The notes under the pieces are model-generated. The model did not search any database, was not told the origin of the DNA, and saw only the letters and a list, made by a program, of their open reading frames with translations. Source: Chromobacterium piscinae (GTDB taxonomy: Bacteria; Pseudomonadota; Gammaproteobacteria; Burkholderiales; Chromobacteriaceae). Taken from it: DNA of 64,000 nt. Made by a program: the position numbers and the translations under genes. Positions within the stretch are counted from its first letter, which is position 1. The number at the start of each line of letters is the position of its first letter. Where the stretch lies: assembly GCF_021129175.1 (NCBI RefSeq), contig NZ_JAJOHV010000020.1:174239-238238 (forward strand), given 5' to 3'. Shown in pieces: positions 35,310 to 44,079 of the stretch.

Positions 35310-35978
35310 ATGACAGCTGTTATCGAGATGGAGACGAGTGCACCGCTGCGGCTGGATTTCGCCAAGGGTTTGGCCATGCGGGTGGTGCGGCGGCCGGAGG
35401 GGTTTTGGCTGGTGGCCGCGGAGGTGGCGGCGTCCATGAAGCTGGAGGTGAAGGATTTGCTGAAGGCTTTGGGCGAGCCGCTGGGCCGGCCCTTGCGGCT
35501 GGCGGACGAGGCGGAGCCGGTGTTGTGCCTGTCCGAAGGCGAGCTGGACGAGGTGTTCCGCCGCATCAAGAAGCCCGGCGCGCGGCGGTTGCGACGCTGG
35601 TGGCGGGAAGCAACCCGTCCGGCCTTGCTGCAGGAGGCCGGCGCGGCCAGTACTGCGGACACCTTGCATCTGGCGCTGGCCCTCGCCGCGGAGGCGGCGC
35701 AGCAGGTCAGTCGCGCGGTGATGGAGGCGGTGCTGCGCGAGCCTGGCACTTGGCAGCACTCTCGCTGGGTGGTAGCGCTGGACTACGCGCCCAATAACAA
35801 ACAGCGCTGGCCGCACGGCAGGCTGATCGGCCTAAACAGCAGCGTCTCCACGCTAAGCGGCATGGAGGAGTTGATTGCCCCGCCCGGCAAGATGCCGGCC
35901 ACCAGCGCGGAGCTGCTCAAGCTGGCCACCGCCTGCCAGCTGCGTTTGTCGGAGCGGATAGACAAGTTCGCCAGTTAA
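35310..35978 (+). CDS. Bro-N-like phage antirepressor-type protein, copy 2
   Basis: 222 residues, nearly identical to copy 1 from residue ~13 to ~215; the ends differ (MTAVIEMETSAPL start, ERIDKFAS end). DNA identity is also very high, including silent positions, so the duplication is recent or maintained by gene conversion. Unlike copy 1 it has no C4-like RNA or leader ORF upstream; it starts after CTCTCC with only weak ribosome-binding sequence. A terminator follows. Confidence 0.7.
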   Translation: MTAVIEMETSAPLRLDFAKGLAMRVVRRPEGFWLVAAEVAASMKLEVKDLLKALGEPLGRPLRLADEAEPVLCLSEGELDEVFRRIKKPGARRLRRWWREATRPALLQEAGAASTADTLHLALALAAEAAQQVSRAVMEAVLREPGTWQHSRWVVALDYAPNNKQRWPHGRLIGLNSSVSTLSGMEELIAPPGKMPATSAELLKLATACQLRLSERIDKFAS

Positions 35979-35995
35979 GCGCGAATCTCAATAAG

Positions 35996-36030
35996 AAACA
36001 CCGCTTCAGCGTTGCGAAGCGGTGTTTTCA
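35996..36030. terminator. Rho-independent terminator after Bro-N copy 2
   Basis: AACACCGCTTC and GAAGCGGTGTT pair around AGCGTTGC, followed by TTTTCATTTT. Confidence 0.85.
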
Positions 36031-36056
36031 TTTTATGCGGGGCGCCAGCACAAGCA

Positions 36057-36479
36057 TCAGCTATTGGCCTGGTAAGCCTTCAACACTTCCAGGCCACGAC
36101 TTTCGTCGCGCACTTGGGTCAGGGTTCCAAACGCCTTGCTGCTGTCTATCAGGCTTTGCGTACCGGCCAGCAAATCAAACCGTTCCGCTTGCGGCGCGCC
36201 TTGCTGTTCGTTAAATAAGCGGAGATAAACCGCAGGCACAATGCTCTGGAACTCTTCCGAACTCAACTTTCCCGTATTGGCCAAGCCTGACAACACATCA
36301 TAAGCCTCTCCCGTCGTAATGCTTTTCAGGTTGAGATGCTCAGATGGCGCCGCCACCGCGGGAAAATTAATTTTAGGCTTTGCAGCATCCAGTAGCTGGA
36401 AGAAACTGGGTGTAGCCCCGCGTTCAAAAATGGGCCTAGTCGCTATCGTTTCTTGCTTTGAAATTGCGGATAACAGCAT
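36057..36479 (-). CDS. Hypothetical protein
   Basis: About 140 residues, starting at MLLSAISKQETIATRP because AGGAGG lies just upstream (the frame is open 18 nt further). Proline-containing N-terminal third, then helices (GEAYDVLSGLANTGKLSSEE and IVPAVYLRLFNEQQG). No family or signal peptide is recognised. Convergent with Bro-N copy 2. Confidence 0.55.
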   Translation of the reverse strand: MLLSAISKQETIATRPIFERGATPSFFQLLDAAKPKINFPAVAAPSEHLNLKSITTGEAYDVLSGLANTGKLSSEEFQSIVPAVYLRLFNEQQGAPQAERFDLLAGTQSLIDSSKAFGTLTQVRDESRGLEVLKAYQANS

Positions 36480-36594
36480 TTCTCCTCCTTTGCGCATGGT
36501 GCTCGATTCAATCCCTTATGCGGCAACGTGAGCATTTCATTATCAACCAGCCCTGATCATTTAGAAATCGATGCCCTATCAAAAGAAGAAGCTT

Positions 36595-36800
36595 GCCCGG
36601 CCTTGCTGCATGAGGCTAGCGCGGCAAGCCAACCGCACAGTGATGGAACCCGTGTTACGCGCCGCATAACAAGCTGCGCCGGCCGCGCGGCAGGTTGAAC
36701 TGCCTGCCCAGCATTGCCCCCTGGGGGACATGACGGAGCTGATTGCCGAACCCGGCAAGATGCCTATCGCCAGTCCGGAGCCGGGTTATCCGCATCTCGC
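36595..36800 (+). pseudogene. Decayed third copy of the Bro-N-like gene
   Basis: Short blocks match copies 1 and 2 in order but with large internal deletions: CCCGGCCTTGCTGCATGAGG, GTGATGGA, ATAACAAGCTGCGCCGGCC, and ACGGAGCTGATTGCCGAACC followed by CGGCAAGATGCC. No open frame survives. The rest of 36480-36890 holds no other gene. Confidence 0.75.
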
Positions 36801-36890
36801 CAAGCCCGTCCTATGGATATTCATCTCTGCCTATCAGTCATGCCCTGCGTCTATGGCGCGGAATCGGCAAAAGCTGACGGAACGAACGGC

Positions 36891-37355
36891 TCAAACCACG
36901 TCCTCCGCCAACCGCGCCTGCAGCATGGACAGCACCCGCCGCAGCACGGCGATTTCCTCCAGGCCCATGCCCTCCGCCAGCCGGTTGATCCACGGCGCTT
37001 GCAGCTTCATCGCGGCGTTGTAGGCCTCCCGGCCCAGATCGGTCAGCACAATCAGCGAGGCGCGGCGATGGTGGGGGTTGTCGGCAAACGCCACCCAGCC
37101 TTCTTTCGCCAGATCATTGACGATGCGCTGCACATTCTGGCGATTGCCGCCCATGTCTCGCGCCAGCCATGCCACCGGCTGCGGGCGCTCAGCCGCGACT
37201 ATCGTGCCCAGCACCTGCCAGCGGGCGCTGGTGAGGCCCAACGGCGCCACCAGCCTGTCACCCTGCGCCAGCAAGCCGTTGTTTACCCTGAACAAATCTA
37301 GCACCACATCCGACAACGCCGCGCCGGCGGCCGTTCTTTCGTTTTGCTGTTGCAT
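36891..37355 (-). CDS. MarR-family transcription regulator
   Basis: 154 residues from the ATG at 37355 (AAGGTG 8 nt upstream). Winged HTH: LTSARWQVLGTIVAAERPQP, then VAWLARDMGGNRQNVQRIVN (recognition helix) and the wing GWVAFADNPHHRRASLIVLT. The dimer helices lie at both ends. It is divergent from a small membrane protein, with a perfect palindrome between them, so it probably controls both. Confidence 0.9.
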   Translation of the reverse strand: MQQQNERTAAGAALSDVVLDLFRVNNGLLAQGDRLVAPLGLTSARWQVLGTIVAAERPQPVAWLARDMGGNRQNVQRIVNDLAKEGWVAFADNPHHRRASLIVLTDLGREAYNAAMKLQAPWINRLAEGMGLEEIAVLRRVLSMLQARLAEDVV

Positions 37356-37392
37356 TTCCCCCACCTTGCAAACAGACAACAAAATGTCTTTT

Positions 37393-37410
37393 TTGACATC
37401 ATGATGTCAA
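37393..37410. promoter_or_regulatory. 18-bp perfect palindrome, likely MarR operator
   Basis: TTGACATCATGATGTCAA is fully self-complementary and lies in the divergent promoter region, 38 bp before the MarR start and ~95 bp before the membrane protein start. Confidence 0.75.
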
Positions 37411-37505
37411 TATGAAAACATGAACCATGTTAACCGATGTCGCGCTTGTTGTCTGCGCGCGCGGCGACACTGCCGTTTCGTTTCATTCGCAGCAAGGATT
37501 CAAGC

Positions 37506-37964
37506 ATGAACAAATCTCTTCTTCACGCCGTCGCCGCCACGGTAGCCGCCCTGGCCATTGCCGTCTTCTGGAGCGCCACCGTCGCCTCCGAGCTGTTCCT
37601 AGGCCATGGCGGCATCGCCGCCGTCAAACATGCCATCGCCTTCATCGGTGTGCCGATATTGGTAACAGCCATGGCGTTGACGGGCGCCAGCGGGGCCATG
37701 CTGGCCAAGGGTCGAAAAGGCAAACTGGTGGAGAGCAAAAAGAAGCGGATGCCGCTCATCGCCATGAACGGCCTGTTGATCATGATCCCCTGCGCGCTGT
37801 TTCTAAACTTGCGCGCGCAAGCCGGCGTTTTCGACTCGGCGTTCTACGCGGTCCAGGCACTGGAGCTGGCAGTGGGGCTGGCGCAGTTGACGATGATGGG
37901 GAAAAACTTCCGCGATGGCCTAAAGCTGGCCGGCAAACTGCGCGCTCGCCCGCAGGCGATCTGA
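37506..37964 (+). CDS. Small integral membrane protein, four spans
   Basis: 152 residues from ATG 37506 (AAGGA upstream; an earlier in-frame start is less likely). Spans at about 5-28, 44-65, 83-101 and 110-130 (for example AVAATVAALAIAVFWSATVA and PLIAMNGLLIMIPCALFLNL). Basic loop between spans 2 and 3 (KGRKGKLVESKKKR). Function unknown. The divergent MarR gene suggests induction by a small molecule. A terminator follows at once. Confidence 0.75.
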   Translation: MNKSLLHAVAATVAALAIAVFWSATVASELFLGHGGIAAVKHAIAFIGVPILVTAMALTGASGAMLAKGRKGKLVESKKKRMPLIAMNGLLIMIPCALFLNLRAQAGVFDSAFYAVQALELAVGLAQLTMMGKNFRDGLKLAGKLRARPQAI

Positions 37965-37980
37965 AACCGCCTCGAAAGCG

Positions 37981-38007
37981 AAAGCCCCGCCATGGCGGGG
38001 CTTTTCT
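37981..38007 (+). terminator. Rho-independent terminator
   Basis: AAAGCCCCGCCATGGCGGGGCTTTT, a perfect stem ending in a T-run after the membrane protein gene. Confidence 0.85.
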
Positions 38008-38174
38008 CATAACAGAAAGCAGCCGCTGCATGACGCTTGGCCGATCGACGCTGAACAGCCCTTCCGCTCTTATCCAACCACGCAGAAAACGGCGCTGCCC
38101 GCATGCTGCTAGAATACGATGAAGCTCGAGCAGTAGATGTCTCTCCCTGACTTCCACCAAAGATGGAGCAAACG

Positions 38175-38597
38175 ATGACCACTTTCACCGCTTCCCGCGA
38201 AATTCCCGCCAGTCGGGAGCAAGTGTTCTCCGCGATCAGCTCGCCCGAGCGGCTGGCGCGCTGGTGGGGCCCCGCAGGTTTCAGCAATACCTTCGACATA
38301 TGCGAGCTTCAAACCGGCGGACGCTGGGTGTTCACCATGCATGGCCCGGATGGCATGAGCTACCCCAATGAAAGCGTGTTCGCCGAAGTCACCGAGCCGG
38401 AAAGAGTGGTGGTGCAGCATGTATCCAGCCCGGAATTCCGCCTGACGATTGCGCTGGAAGTCCGGCTGGGCGCCACCCGGGTGCTCTGGTCCCAGCAGTT
38501 CGAGGATGCCGGCCTGGCCGAGCGCATGTCGTCCATCGTCATCCCCGCCAATGAGCAAAACCTGAAACGGCTGGAAGCGGAGGTCTTGGGCCGCTAG
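38175..38597 (+). CDS. SRPBCC/AHSA1-family protein
   Basis: 140 residues. Start at ATG 38175 because GGAG lies 6 nt before it; the ATG 12 nt earlier overlaps that site. AHSA1 features: FTASREIPASREQVFSAISS, ERLARWWGPAGFSNTFDICE and the late helix GLAERMSSIVIPANEQNLKR. These helix-grip proteins bind hydrophobic ligands; no specific ligand can be told. Single gene with its own terminator. Confidence 0.85.
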   Translation: MTTFTASREIPASREQVFSAISSPERLARWWGPAGFSNTFDICELQTGGRWVFTMHGPDGMSYPNESVFAEVTEPERVVVQHVSSPEFRLTIALEVRLGATRVLWSQQFEDAGLAERMSSIVIPANEQNLKRLEAEVLGR

Positions 38598-38619
38598 CGC
38601 GCGAGGCCGTCCGGCGAAC

Positions 38620-38648
38620 AAAGGGGGCTTCTCGGGAAGTCCCTTTTG
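38620..38648 (+). terminator. Terminator-like hairpin after the SRPBCC gene
   Basis: AAAGGGGGCTTC-TCGG-GAAGTCCCTTTT; the stem has one small bulge and a short T-run. It lies between convergent genes. Confidence 0.7.
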
Positions 38649-38670
38649 CCATTTCTTCCCCCTGCACCGA

Positions 38671-39648
38671 TCAAACTTGCCGCAGCGTCCACGCCCCATC
38701 CGCCCGCAACCGCGTCGGAATGACGTGGCTGTCCTGCCCGATCAGCACGCAGAACAGGTCGCGGGCGAAGGTCCGGTTGCCAAAAAACCAGGAATGGCTC
38801 TGCACGCCGACAAAAGGCGGCGTGCGTGGCTGATCCGTGGCCGCGACGACGCTGTCTGGCGCGTCCAGTTGCTGGTAGTAGGCGGTGCAATCCACATTGA
38901 TCGCCTTTGGCGGCGCGTCCGCCGGCAAACCCTCCCGCCCCACCCTAGGCGCCAGGCCTACGCGCTTCACGTTGGACAGATCCAGCGCCATGTCGTGATG
39001 GTTGGAATAGTTGGTGAGCTGCACGCAATGGCGATAGACAGACTCGGCGCCGCCGTCGCTCCGCGACATGGACGCGGCGGACACGTCGCCCGCGGCGAAG
39101 ACCACTTGGCTTACCAGCCAGGCCATGTTCTGGAAGTGGTTGTCGTCCGCGTCGTCAAACGCCTCCCGGATCACCAGCGCGCCAGTTGAATGCCCGAGCA
39201 CATGGATGTTGATCGCGCAGTCCTGGCTTTGCTGCGCGGACAGGTAGGCGATGCCGTCCGAAACCAGGCGCAAGGCCGATTGCTTGGCATTGCACCGATC
39301 CGGCAGATAGGCCAGCGCCTTATTGCCGCTGGGCCAATCAAACGACACCAGCGCGCCTTTGAATCCCCAATGCTCCAGATCGCCGCGCAGGCGGCGGTGG
39401 CGATCCATGACATCGGCCGCGTCCATATTGTAGCCATGCACCACGAACAACACGTCGCCTCTGGGCTCGTCATCGTTATTGCTCCACATGGCATCCTGTC
39501 TGACCCTATCAAACCAGGTAGCCGCGGGAATCGCCTGCGAAGGCGCGGGGCTTTGGCCGTCCGGCACCAGCAGAAATCTCGTCTCTCCCACGCTGGCAGT
39601 AAAAGCATCGCCGTCAACCGCCCGCACCGACATGACGTAATCGCTCAT
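38671..39648 (-). CDS. Alpha/beta hydrolase (DUF900-like esterase)
   Basis: About 325 residues from the ATG at 39648 (GGAG 7 nt upstream). LFVVHGYNMDAAD is the oxyanion region; LVSFDWPSGNKALAYLPDR and INIHVLGHSTGALVIREAF contain the nucleophile elbow GHSTG. A late acidic/histidine part includes LTNYSNHHDMALDL. The family is intracellular or exported esterases of unclear substrate; no signal peptide is visible. It stands alone. Confidence 0.8.
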   Translation of the reverse strand: MSDYVMSVRAVDGDAFTASVGETRFLLVPDGQSPAPSQAIPAATWFDRVRQDAMWSNNDDEPRGDVLFVVHGYNMDAADVMDRHRRLRGDLEHWGFKGALVSFDWPSGNKALAYLPDRCNAKQSALRLVSDGIAYLSAQQSQDCAINIHVLGHSTGALVIREAFDDADDNHFQNMAWLVSQVVFAAGDVSAASMSRSDGGAESVYRHCVQLTNYSNHHDMALDLSNVKRVGLAPRVGREGLPADAPPKAINVDCTAYYQQLDAPDSVVAATDQPRTPPFVGVQSHSWFFGNRTFARDLFCVLIGQDSHVIPTRLRADGAWTLRQV

Positions 39649-40249
39649 TGTCCGCTCCCCCACGGCGCCTCAAGCGCGCCGCAAAATGACAAAAGAATGA
39701 ATATATTGTCCCAAACCCCTCATCTTCTGTCATTCGCATTCCCCGCCTCCCCGTGTGATTTTACAAAACGCCAACATAAGCAAGCAGCGTCGGCGGCAAT
39801 GCCATTCAGCGCGGCTTTATGGGCGGTTCATATAAGCGCAGCGACGAAATGATAAGCCAACTGGAAAGCCAGCGCCGTATAAGCGCGCATGGTTTTCGCT
39901 CTCCGGACTCTTTTCAAACTCCACGCCGACGTTTTAAGGCTTTATTGCTGCGTATTAGTACCAATTGAATTTCCGGCGCGGCGAAATTTATAACCAAGAT
40001 GTCGTGAAAAGAAAATGCCCGGCAAGCTTGGCCATTCATAGAACAACAAGAGGGGTCGAATACAAATGAGTCGCATATCCGTTTTTGTCATATGGCGGCA
40101 TACTCTTCATTCAGCTTCATCCACACCGCGCCGCTCCGACCGAATCAGTCCGTAAAAATCAACACTCGCCCGCGCCATGCCCGCCAGGACCGCGCCTGGC
40201 GTTTCCAGCGCAGGCATGCCGCCATCCACGCATCTAGAGGGAGAAGCCA
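39649..40249. other. Long intergenic region, no gene seen (601 bp)
   Basis: Mixed composition with AT-rich pieces around 39690-39720 and 39950-40080. I see no gene, repeat or clear terminator. The second half is likely the leader and promoter of the dehydrogenase cluster that starts at 40250. Confidence 0.5.
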
Positions 40250-40696
40250 ATGAACGAGCCCCTGCCTTTGTTTTTGGATATTTCATCTCATCTCACCGGC
40301 TTCAGCGTAACGGAGTTGGAAGCCACCGGCATGTCCGGCGTCTACTGGGACACCGTCCAATACCAGAACGCGCCGACAACACTCGACGGTTTCCTGAACT
40401 GCTCCAGGCAAATCCTGAAAGATGGCCGCGACAACGAGAAAGAAATCCACCAGATGATCGCCTCGCAGCTGTTTCCCACCGACAAGTTCGATGGGCTGGC
40501 GCAGAACATCATCAATCTCTGGTACTTCGGCCAATGGCCGCCGGCCAACCAGAACCTCAGCCTGGCCATGCAGCACAACGTCAGCCCCGAGGCCTATGTC
40601 CAGGGCCTAGTGTGGAACGCGTCGCAAACCCACCCACCCGGCGCCAAGCAACCCGGCTTCGGCTCCTGGGCGGAAAAACCGCTCGGCGACGGTTGA
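40250..40696 (+). CDS. FAD-dependent dehydrogenase small subunit (FAD-SLDH-like)
   Basis: 148 residues with GGGAG upstream. LDISSHLTGFSVTELEATGM at the start and FDGLAQNIINLWYFGQW in the middle fit the small subunit of membrane sugar/polyol dehydrogenase complexes, which helps export and stabilise the catalytic subunit. No clear Tat signal is visible in this reading, unlike many homologues. It is followed 36 nt later by the GMC oxidoreductase. Confidence 0.75.
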   Translation: MNEPLPLFLDISSHLTGFSVTELEATGMSGVYWDTVQYQNAPTTLDGFLNCSRQILKDGRDNEKEIHQMIASQLFPTDKFDGLAQNIINLWYFGQWPPANQNLSLAMQHNVSPEAYVQGLVWNASQTHPPGAKQPGFGSWAEKPLGDG

Positions 40697-40732
40697 ACGG
40701 CGCGATCAAGAACACCATCAAGCGAGCACACC

Positions 40733-42631
40733 ATGAGCGATCAACATTTCGATGTCGTCATCGTCGGCACGGGCATTGCCGGAGCCGTGCTGGCCAAGAA
40801 TCTCACCCGGGCAGGCAAGCGGGTGCTGATGCTGGAGGCAGGCCTGAAAGCCGGGATGGAGCTGGACGCGGAGGCCGCCTTCTCCAATTACCAGTCCTAT
40901 CTGGACACCTTCCATTACAAGGCCGCCCCGGCCACCAACGGCCCTTATCCCGCGCTGGAGGACGCGCCGGCGCCCAATGTGCTGGACATCACGCTAGACA
41001 TCCCGGCGGAACAGCCTGGTTATCTGGTGCAAATGGGGCCGCAGGCCTTCGGCAGCGACTGCCTGCGCACGCCCGGCGGCACCACGCTGCACTGGCTGGG
41101 CAACGTGCCGCGCATGCTGCCCAACGATTTCCGCATGCGCACCCTGTATGGCCGCGCGGTGGACTGGCCGATCAGCTATGACGACCTCAAGCCCTATTAC
41201 GAGCTGGCCGAGCTGGAGATAGGCGTGTCCGGCGACGTGGCCGCCCAAGTGGGCCCGGACATGAGCCGCGCCAATTACGGCGAGCGCTATGTGTTCCCGA
41301 TGCACGCGATCCCGCAGTCCTATCAGGATTTGGCGTGGATCAGGAACGCGGACGGCGCCAAGGTAAGCGTCGACGGGGTGGATTACCAGGTAAGCTTCGT
41401 CAGCATGCCGCAGGGCCGCAATTCCAACCCCAACCCTGCATACGGCCAGGGGGCTATCCAGTGGTCGCCGGCGACGCAGCGCTTCGTCATCGAGAAAACC
41501 CGCGGCGTTTACCAGGTTGTCGGCTCGACTTGGTCGCCTTACACCGGCGAACGCTGCGAGGGCAACGCCAGCTGCGTGCCGCTCTGTCCGGTCCAGGCCA
41601 AGTACAACGCGCTGAAAACCCTGAAGCAGGCCGACATGAACCGGCTTGTCGTCATCACCCAGGCGGTGGCGTCCAAAGTATTGGTCGACCCCGCCACCAA
41701 ACAGGTGACCGGCATCGAGTACAAGCATTACCGCCACCCGGACGTCGGCGACTACGCCACGCATACCGCGCATGGCGCGCTGTACGTGCTGGCGGCCAAC
41801 GCGCTGGAAAACGCCAAGCTGCTGCTGATGTCCGGCGTCGCCAACTCCAGCGATCAAGTGGGCCGCAACCTGATGGACCACCTGGTCATGCTGACCTGGG
41901 GCCTGTTCAAGCACGAGAAGGTCTATCCCTACCGCGGACCGGGCTGTACCACCTACATCCCCACCTTCCGCGACGGCGCCTTCCGCAGCGATTTCGCGGC
42001 CTGGATCTCGCCGGTGGACAACTGGGGCTGGTCGTGGCCGACCAATGCGCCGGGCAGCGATGTGAGCCAGGGCATGAAGGAAGGCCTGTTCGGCAAGGAG
42101 CTGCGCGCCTATCTGGCGGACCGCGTGCCGCGCCAGGCGCTGCTGCACTTCGAGTGCGAGCAGCTGCCGTCGCCGGACAACCGGATCACGATAGACGCTC
42201 GCTTCAAGGACAAGCTGGGCAATCCCAGGCCGGTCATCCACTACAGCGTCTCGGACTACGAGCGCAAAGCCTTCGCCGCCGCCAAGCAGGCGTCCGACCA
42301 GATCTTCGCCCAGGCGCAGATCCACGACTTCACCCAATACCAGTCCGGCCAGCCGGATTCGGTGCAATGGGAGGGCGTATGGTATGAATTCTGGGGCGCC
42401 GGCCACATCGTCGGCACCCATCGCATGGGCAGCGACGCGGCCACCTCGGTGGTGAAGCCGACGCAACAAACCTGGGACCACGACAATCTATACCTGGTGG
42501 GCTGCGGCAACATGCCCACTCTCGGCACCTCCAATCCCACCCTCACCCTAACCGCGCTCGCCTTCATGGCCGCGGAAAACATCATCAGGCAGCTGGATGC
42601 GCCGGCCCGCCAAGGAGGAAGCCATGAATAA
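40733..42631 (+). CDS. GMC-type FAD oxidoreductase (large subunit)
   Basis: 632 residues. N-terminal FAD motif DVVIVGTGIAGAVLAKNLT then RVLMLEAG. LRTPGGTTLHWLGNVPRMLP is the GMC signature region. Cysteines in GNASCVPLCPVQAKYNALKT are conserved in sugar dehydrogenases. C-terminal active-site block GHIVGTHRMGSD (His) and LYLVGCGNMPTLGTSNPTLT (Asn). It oxidises an alcohol or sugar, probably passing electrons to a partner. No haem subunit gene is seen here. The end overlaps the next gene by 8 nt. Confidence 0.9.
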   Translation: MSDQHFDVVIVGTGIAGAVLAKNLTRAGKRVLMLEAGLKAGMELDAEAAFSNYQSYLDTFHYKAAPATNGPYPALEDAPAPNVLDITLDIPAEQPGYLVQMGPQAFGSDCLRTPGGTTLHWLGNVPRMLPNDFRMRTLYGRAVDWPISYDDLKPYYELAELEIGVSGDVAAQVGPDMSRANYGERYVFPMHAIPQSYQDLAWIRNADGAKVSVDGVDYQVSFVSMPQGRNSNPNPAYGQGAIQWSPATQRFVIEKTRGVYQVVGSTWSPYTGERCEGNASCVPLCPVQAKYNALKTLKQADMNRLVVITQAVASKVLVDPATKQVTGIEYKHYRHPDVGDYATHTAHGALYVLAANALENAKLLLMSGVANSSDQVGRNLMDHLVMLTWGLFKHEKVYPYRGPGCTTYIPTFRDGAFRSDFAAWISPVDNWGWSWPTNAPGSDVSQGMKEGLFGKELRAYLADRVPRQALLHFECEQLPSPDNRITIDARFKDKLGNPRPVIHYSVSDYERKAFAAAKQASDQIFAQAQIHDFTQYQSGQPDSVQWEGVWYEFWGAGHIVGTHRMGSDAATSVVKPTQQTWDHDNLYLVGCGNMPTLGTSNPTLTLTALAFMAAENIIRQLDAPARQGGSHE

Positions 42632-43760
42632 CAATTACGCGACGCAAACCTCCCGCGGCCGCCTCCGCCAGCGCCTGATCCGGCCTCTGGAGCCGGCGCT
42701 GCAAGCGCTGCTGCTCTCGCCCGTGCCGGAAGGCTTCCGCATCAGCGGCACCATCAAAACCATCGAGCAGCTGCGCGAGCATCTGCAAACCGCCATCGAG
42801 CTGGAGCATTCCACCATCCCCGTCTACCTGACCACGCTGTACACGCTGGACGAACGCAAAAACCGGTTCGCCTGCCAGGCCATTCAGGGCGTGGCGATGG
42901 AAGAGATGCTGCACATGATCCAGGTGTGCAACATCCTGAACGCGGTGGGAGGTTGCCCCGCCATCAACAAGCCGGACTTCATCCCAAAATATCCGACGCC
43001 CCTGCCGCACAGCGACGACGCCTTCCTGGTGTCGCTGCAGAAATTCTCGCCCGACGCCATCGACACCTTCCTGAAGATAGAAATGCCCGCCGGCAAGTGC
43101 GCGCCTCCGGAAGCCAACCACTACGCCACCATCGGCCAGTTCTACCACGCGATCCGGATCGCGCTGGTGGAGCTGGACGCGCATAACCGGCTGCACGGCG
43201 GCCCCGGCATTTTCACCGGCGATCCCGCCCGCCAGGTGCTGCCCGAACATTACTACGGCGGCGGCGGCAAACTGCTGCCGGTGCATGAGTTGCAGGACGC
43301 CTTGCTGGGCATAGAAGAAATCGTCGGCCAGGGCGAAGGGGTGGATGGCACCATCATCGACACCGACAGCGTTCTGTTCGGCCAGGACGTGGAATACGCC
43401 CATTACTTCCGCTTCAACGAGGTCAAATATGGCCGGCGCTACCGGCCCGACGACAATGCCAAATATCCGCCCACCGGGCCGGCGGTGGAGGTGGACTGGC
43501 AAGCGGCGGCGGACATGGCGCCGAACCCCAAGATGGCCGACTATCCGGAAGGTTCGCCGGTATGGAAGCAAACCCGGGAGTTCAATCGCATCTACACCAG
43601 CCTGCTCGACCAATTGCACATCGCCTGCAACGGCCAGCCGGCCAGCCTGTCCGGGGCCATCCCCATCATGTACCAGCTGAAATACCAGGCCCAGGCGCTG
43701 CTGAACCTGCCCAACGGCCGCGGCGGGCGCGCCGGGCCCAGCTTTGAATACATCGCCTAG
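42624..43760 (+). CDS. Ferritin-like protein (VioB/iminophenylpyruvate dimer synthase-type domain)
   Basis: 378 residues from ATG 42624 (AGGAGG upstream). The N-terminal domain has TAIELEHSTIPVYLTTLYTL and MEEMLHMIQVCNILNAVGG, the metal-binding E-x-x-H helices of this ferritin-like family; VioB of violacein synthesis carries a related domain. The tail (residues ~250-378) is less conserved. It overlaps the GMC gene, so the two are made together. The pairing of a GMC oxidase and a ferritin-like protein suggests oxidative tailoring of a secondary metabolite (inference). A GC hairpin at 43761-43806 follows. Confidence 0.8.
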   Translation: MNNNYATQTSRGRLRQRLIRPLEPALQALLLSPVPEGFRISGTIKTIEQLREHLQTAIELEHSTIPVYLTTLYTLDERKNRFACQAIQGVAMEEMLHMIQVCNILNAVGGCPAINKPDFIPKYPTPLPHSDDAFLVSLQKFSPDAIDTFLKIEMPAGKCAPPEANHYATIGQFYHAIRIALVELDAHNRLHGGPGIFTGDPARQVLPEHYYGGGGKLLPVHELQDALLGIEEIVGQGEGVDGTIIDTDSVLFGQDVEYAHYFRFNEVKYGRRYRPDDNAKYPPTGPAVEVDWQAAADMAPNPKMADYPEGSPVWKQTREFNRIYTSLLDQLHIACNGQPASLSGAIPIMYQLKYQAQALLNLPNGRGGRAGPSFEYIA

Positions 43761-44079
43761 GCCTTGCCTCGACGGCGCGCCGGAATGGGCGCCGCCGGGG
43801 CAAGGCTCCAGCGCCTGCCAGATCATGGCGGAATGAACTCAGTAGTAACCGCAAGAATGCCGAATCCATCTTTTAGGGCAGGGCCTTCCTGCTCTTCCTG
43901 ATCTACTGTTGATTGGTCATTGACGCGGGAAACCGGCTCGACGCCGGAAGGCGGCCTCCCTTGCCCAGGCCTCGCAGAGCCATTTCTGCCCGGATTTGCC
44001 GCCGCTTCCCGCCATAGGCGCAACGCAGCGTTCCGCATCAACGAAATCCACGTCAACCGCAGGCCTTCTGGAGATAACC

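Noticed and set aside
5377..36800. CRISPR array or cas genes linked to the Tn7-like element
   Set aside because: No regularly spaced repeat array and no Cas-like protein; TniQ is of the long TnsD type, so this is not a CRISPR-associated transposon.
28010..36890. Complete prophage
   Set aside because: Only Bro-N-like genes and a C4-like RNA suggest phage ancestry; no integrase, capsid, tail, terminase or lysis genes are present.
40994..42481. 495-residue minus-strand frame opposite the GMC oxidoreductase
   Set aside because: Shadow of the GMC gene; no motif, and the plus strand has the full FAD oxidoreductase pattern.
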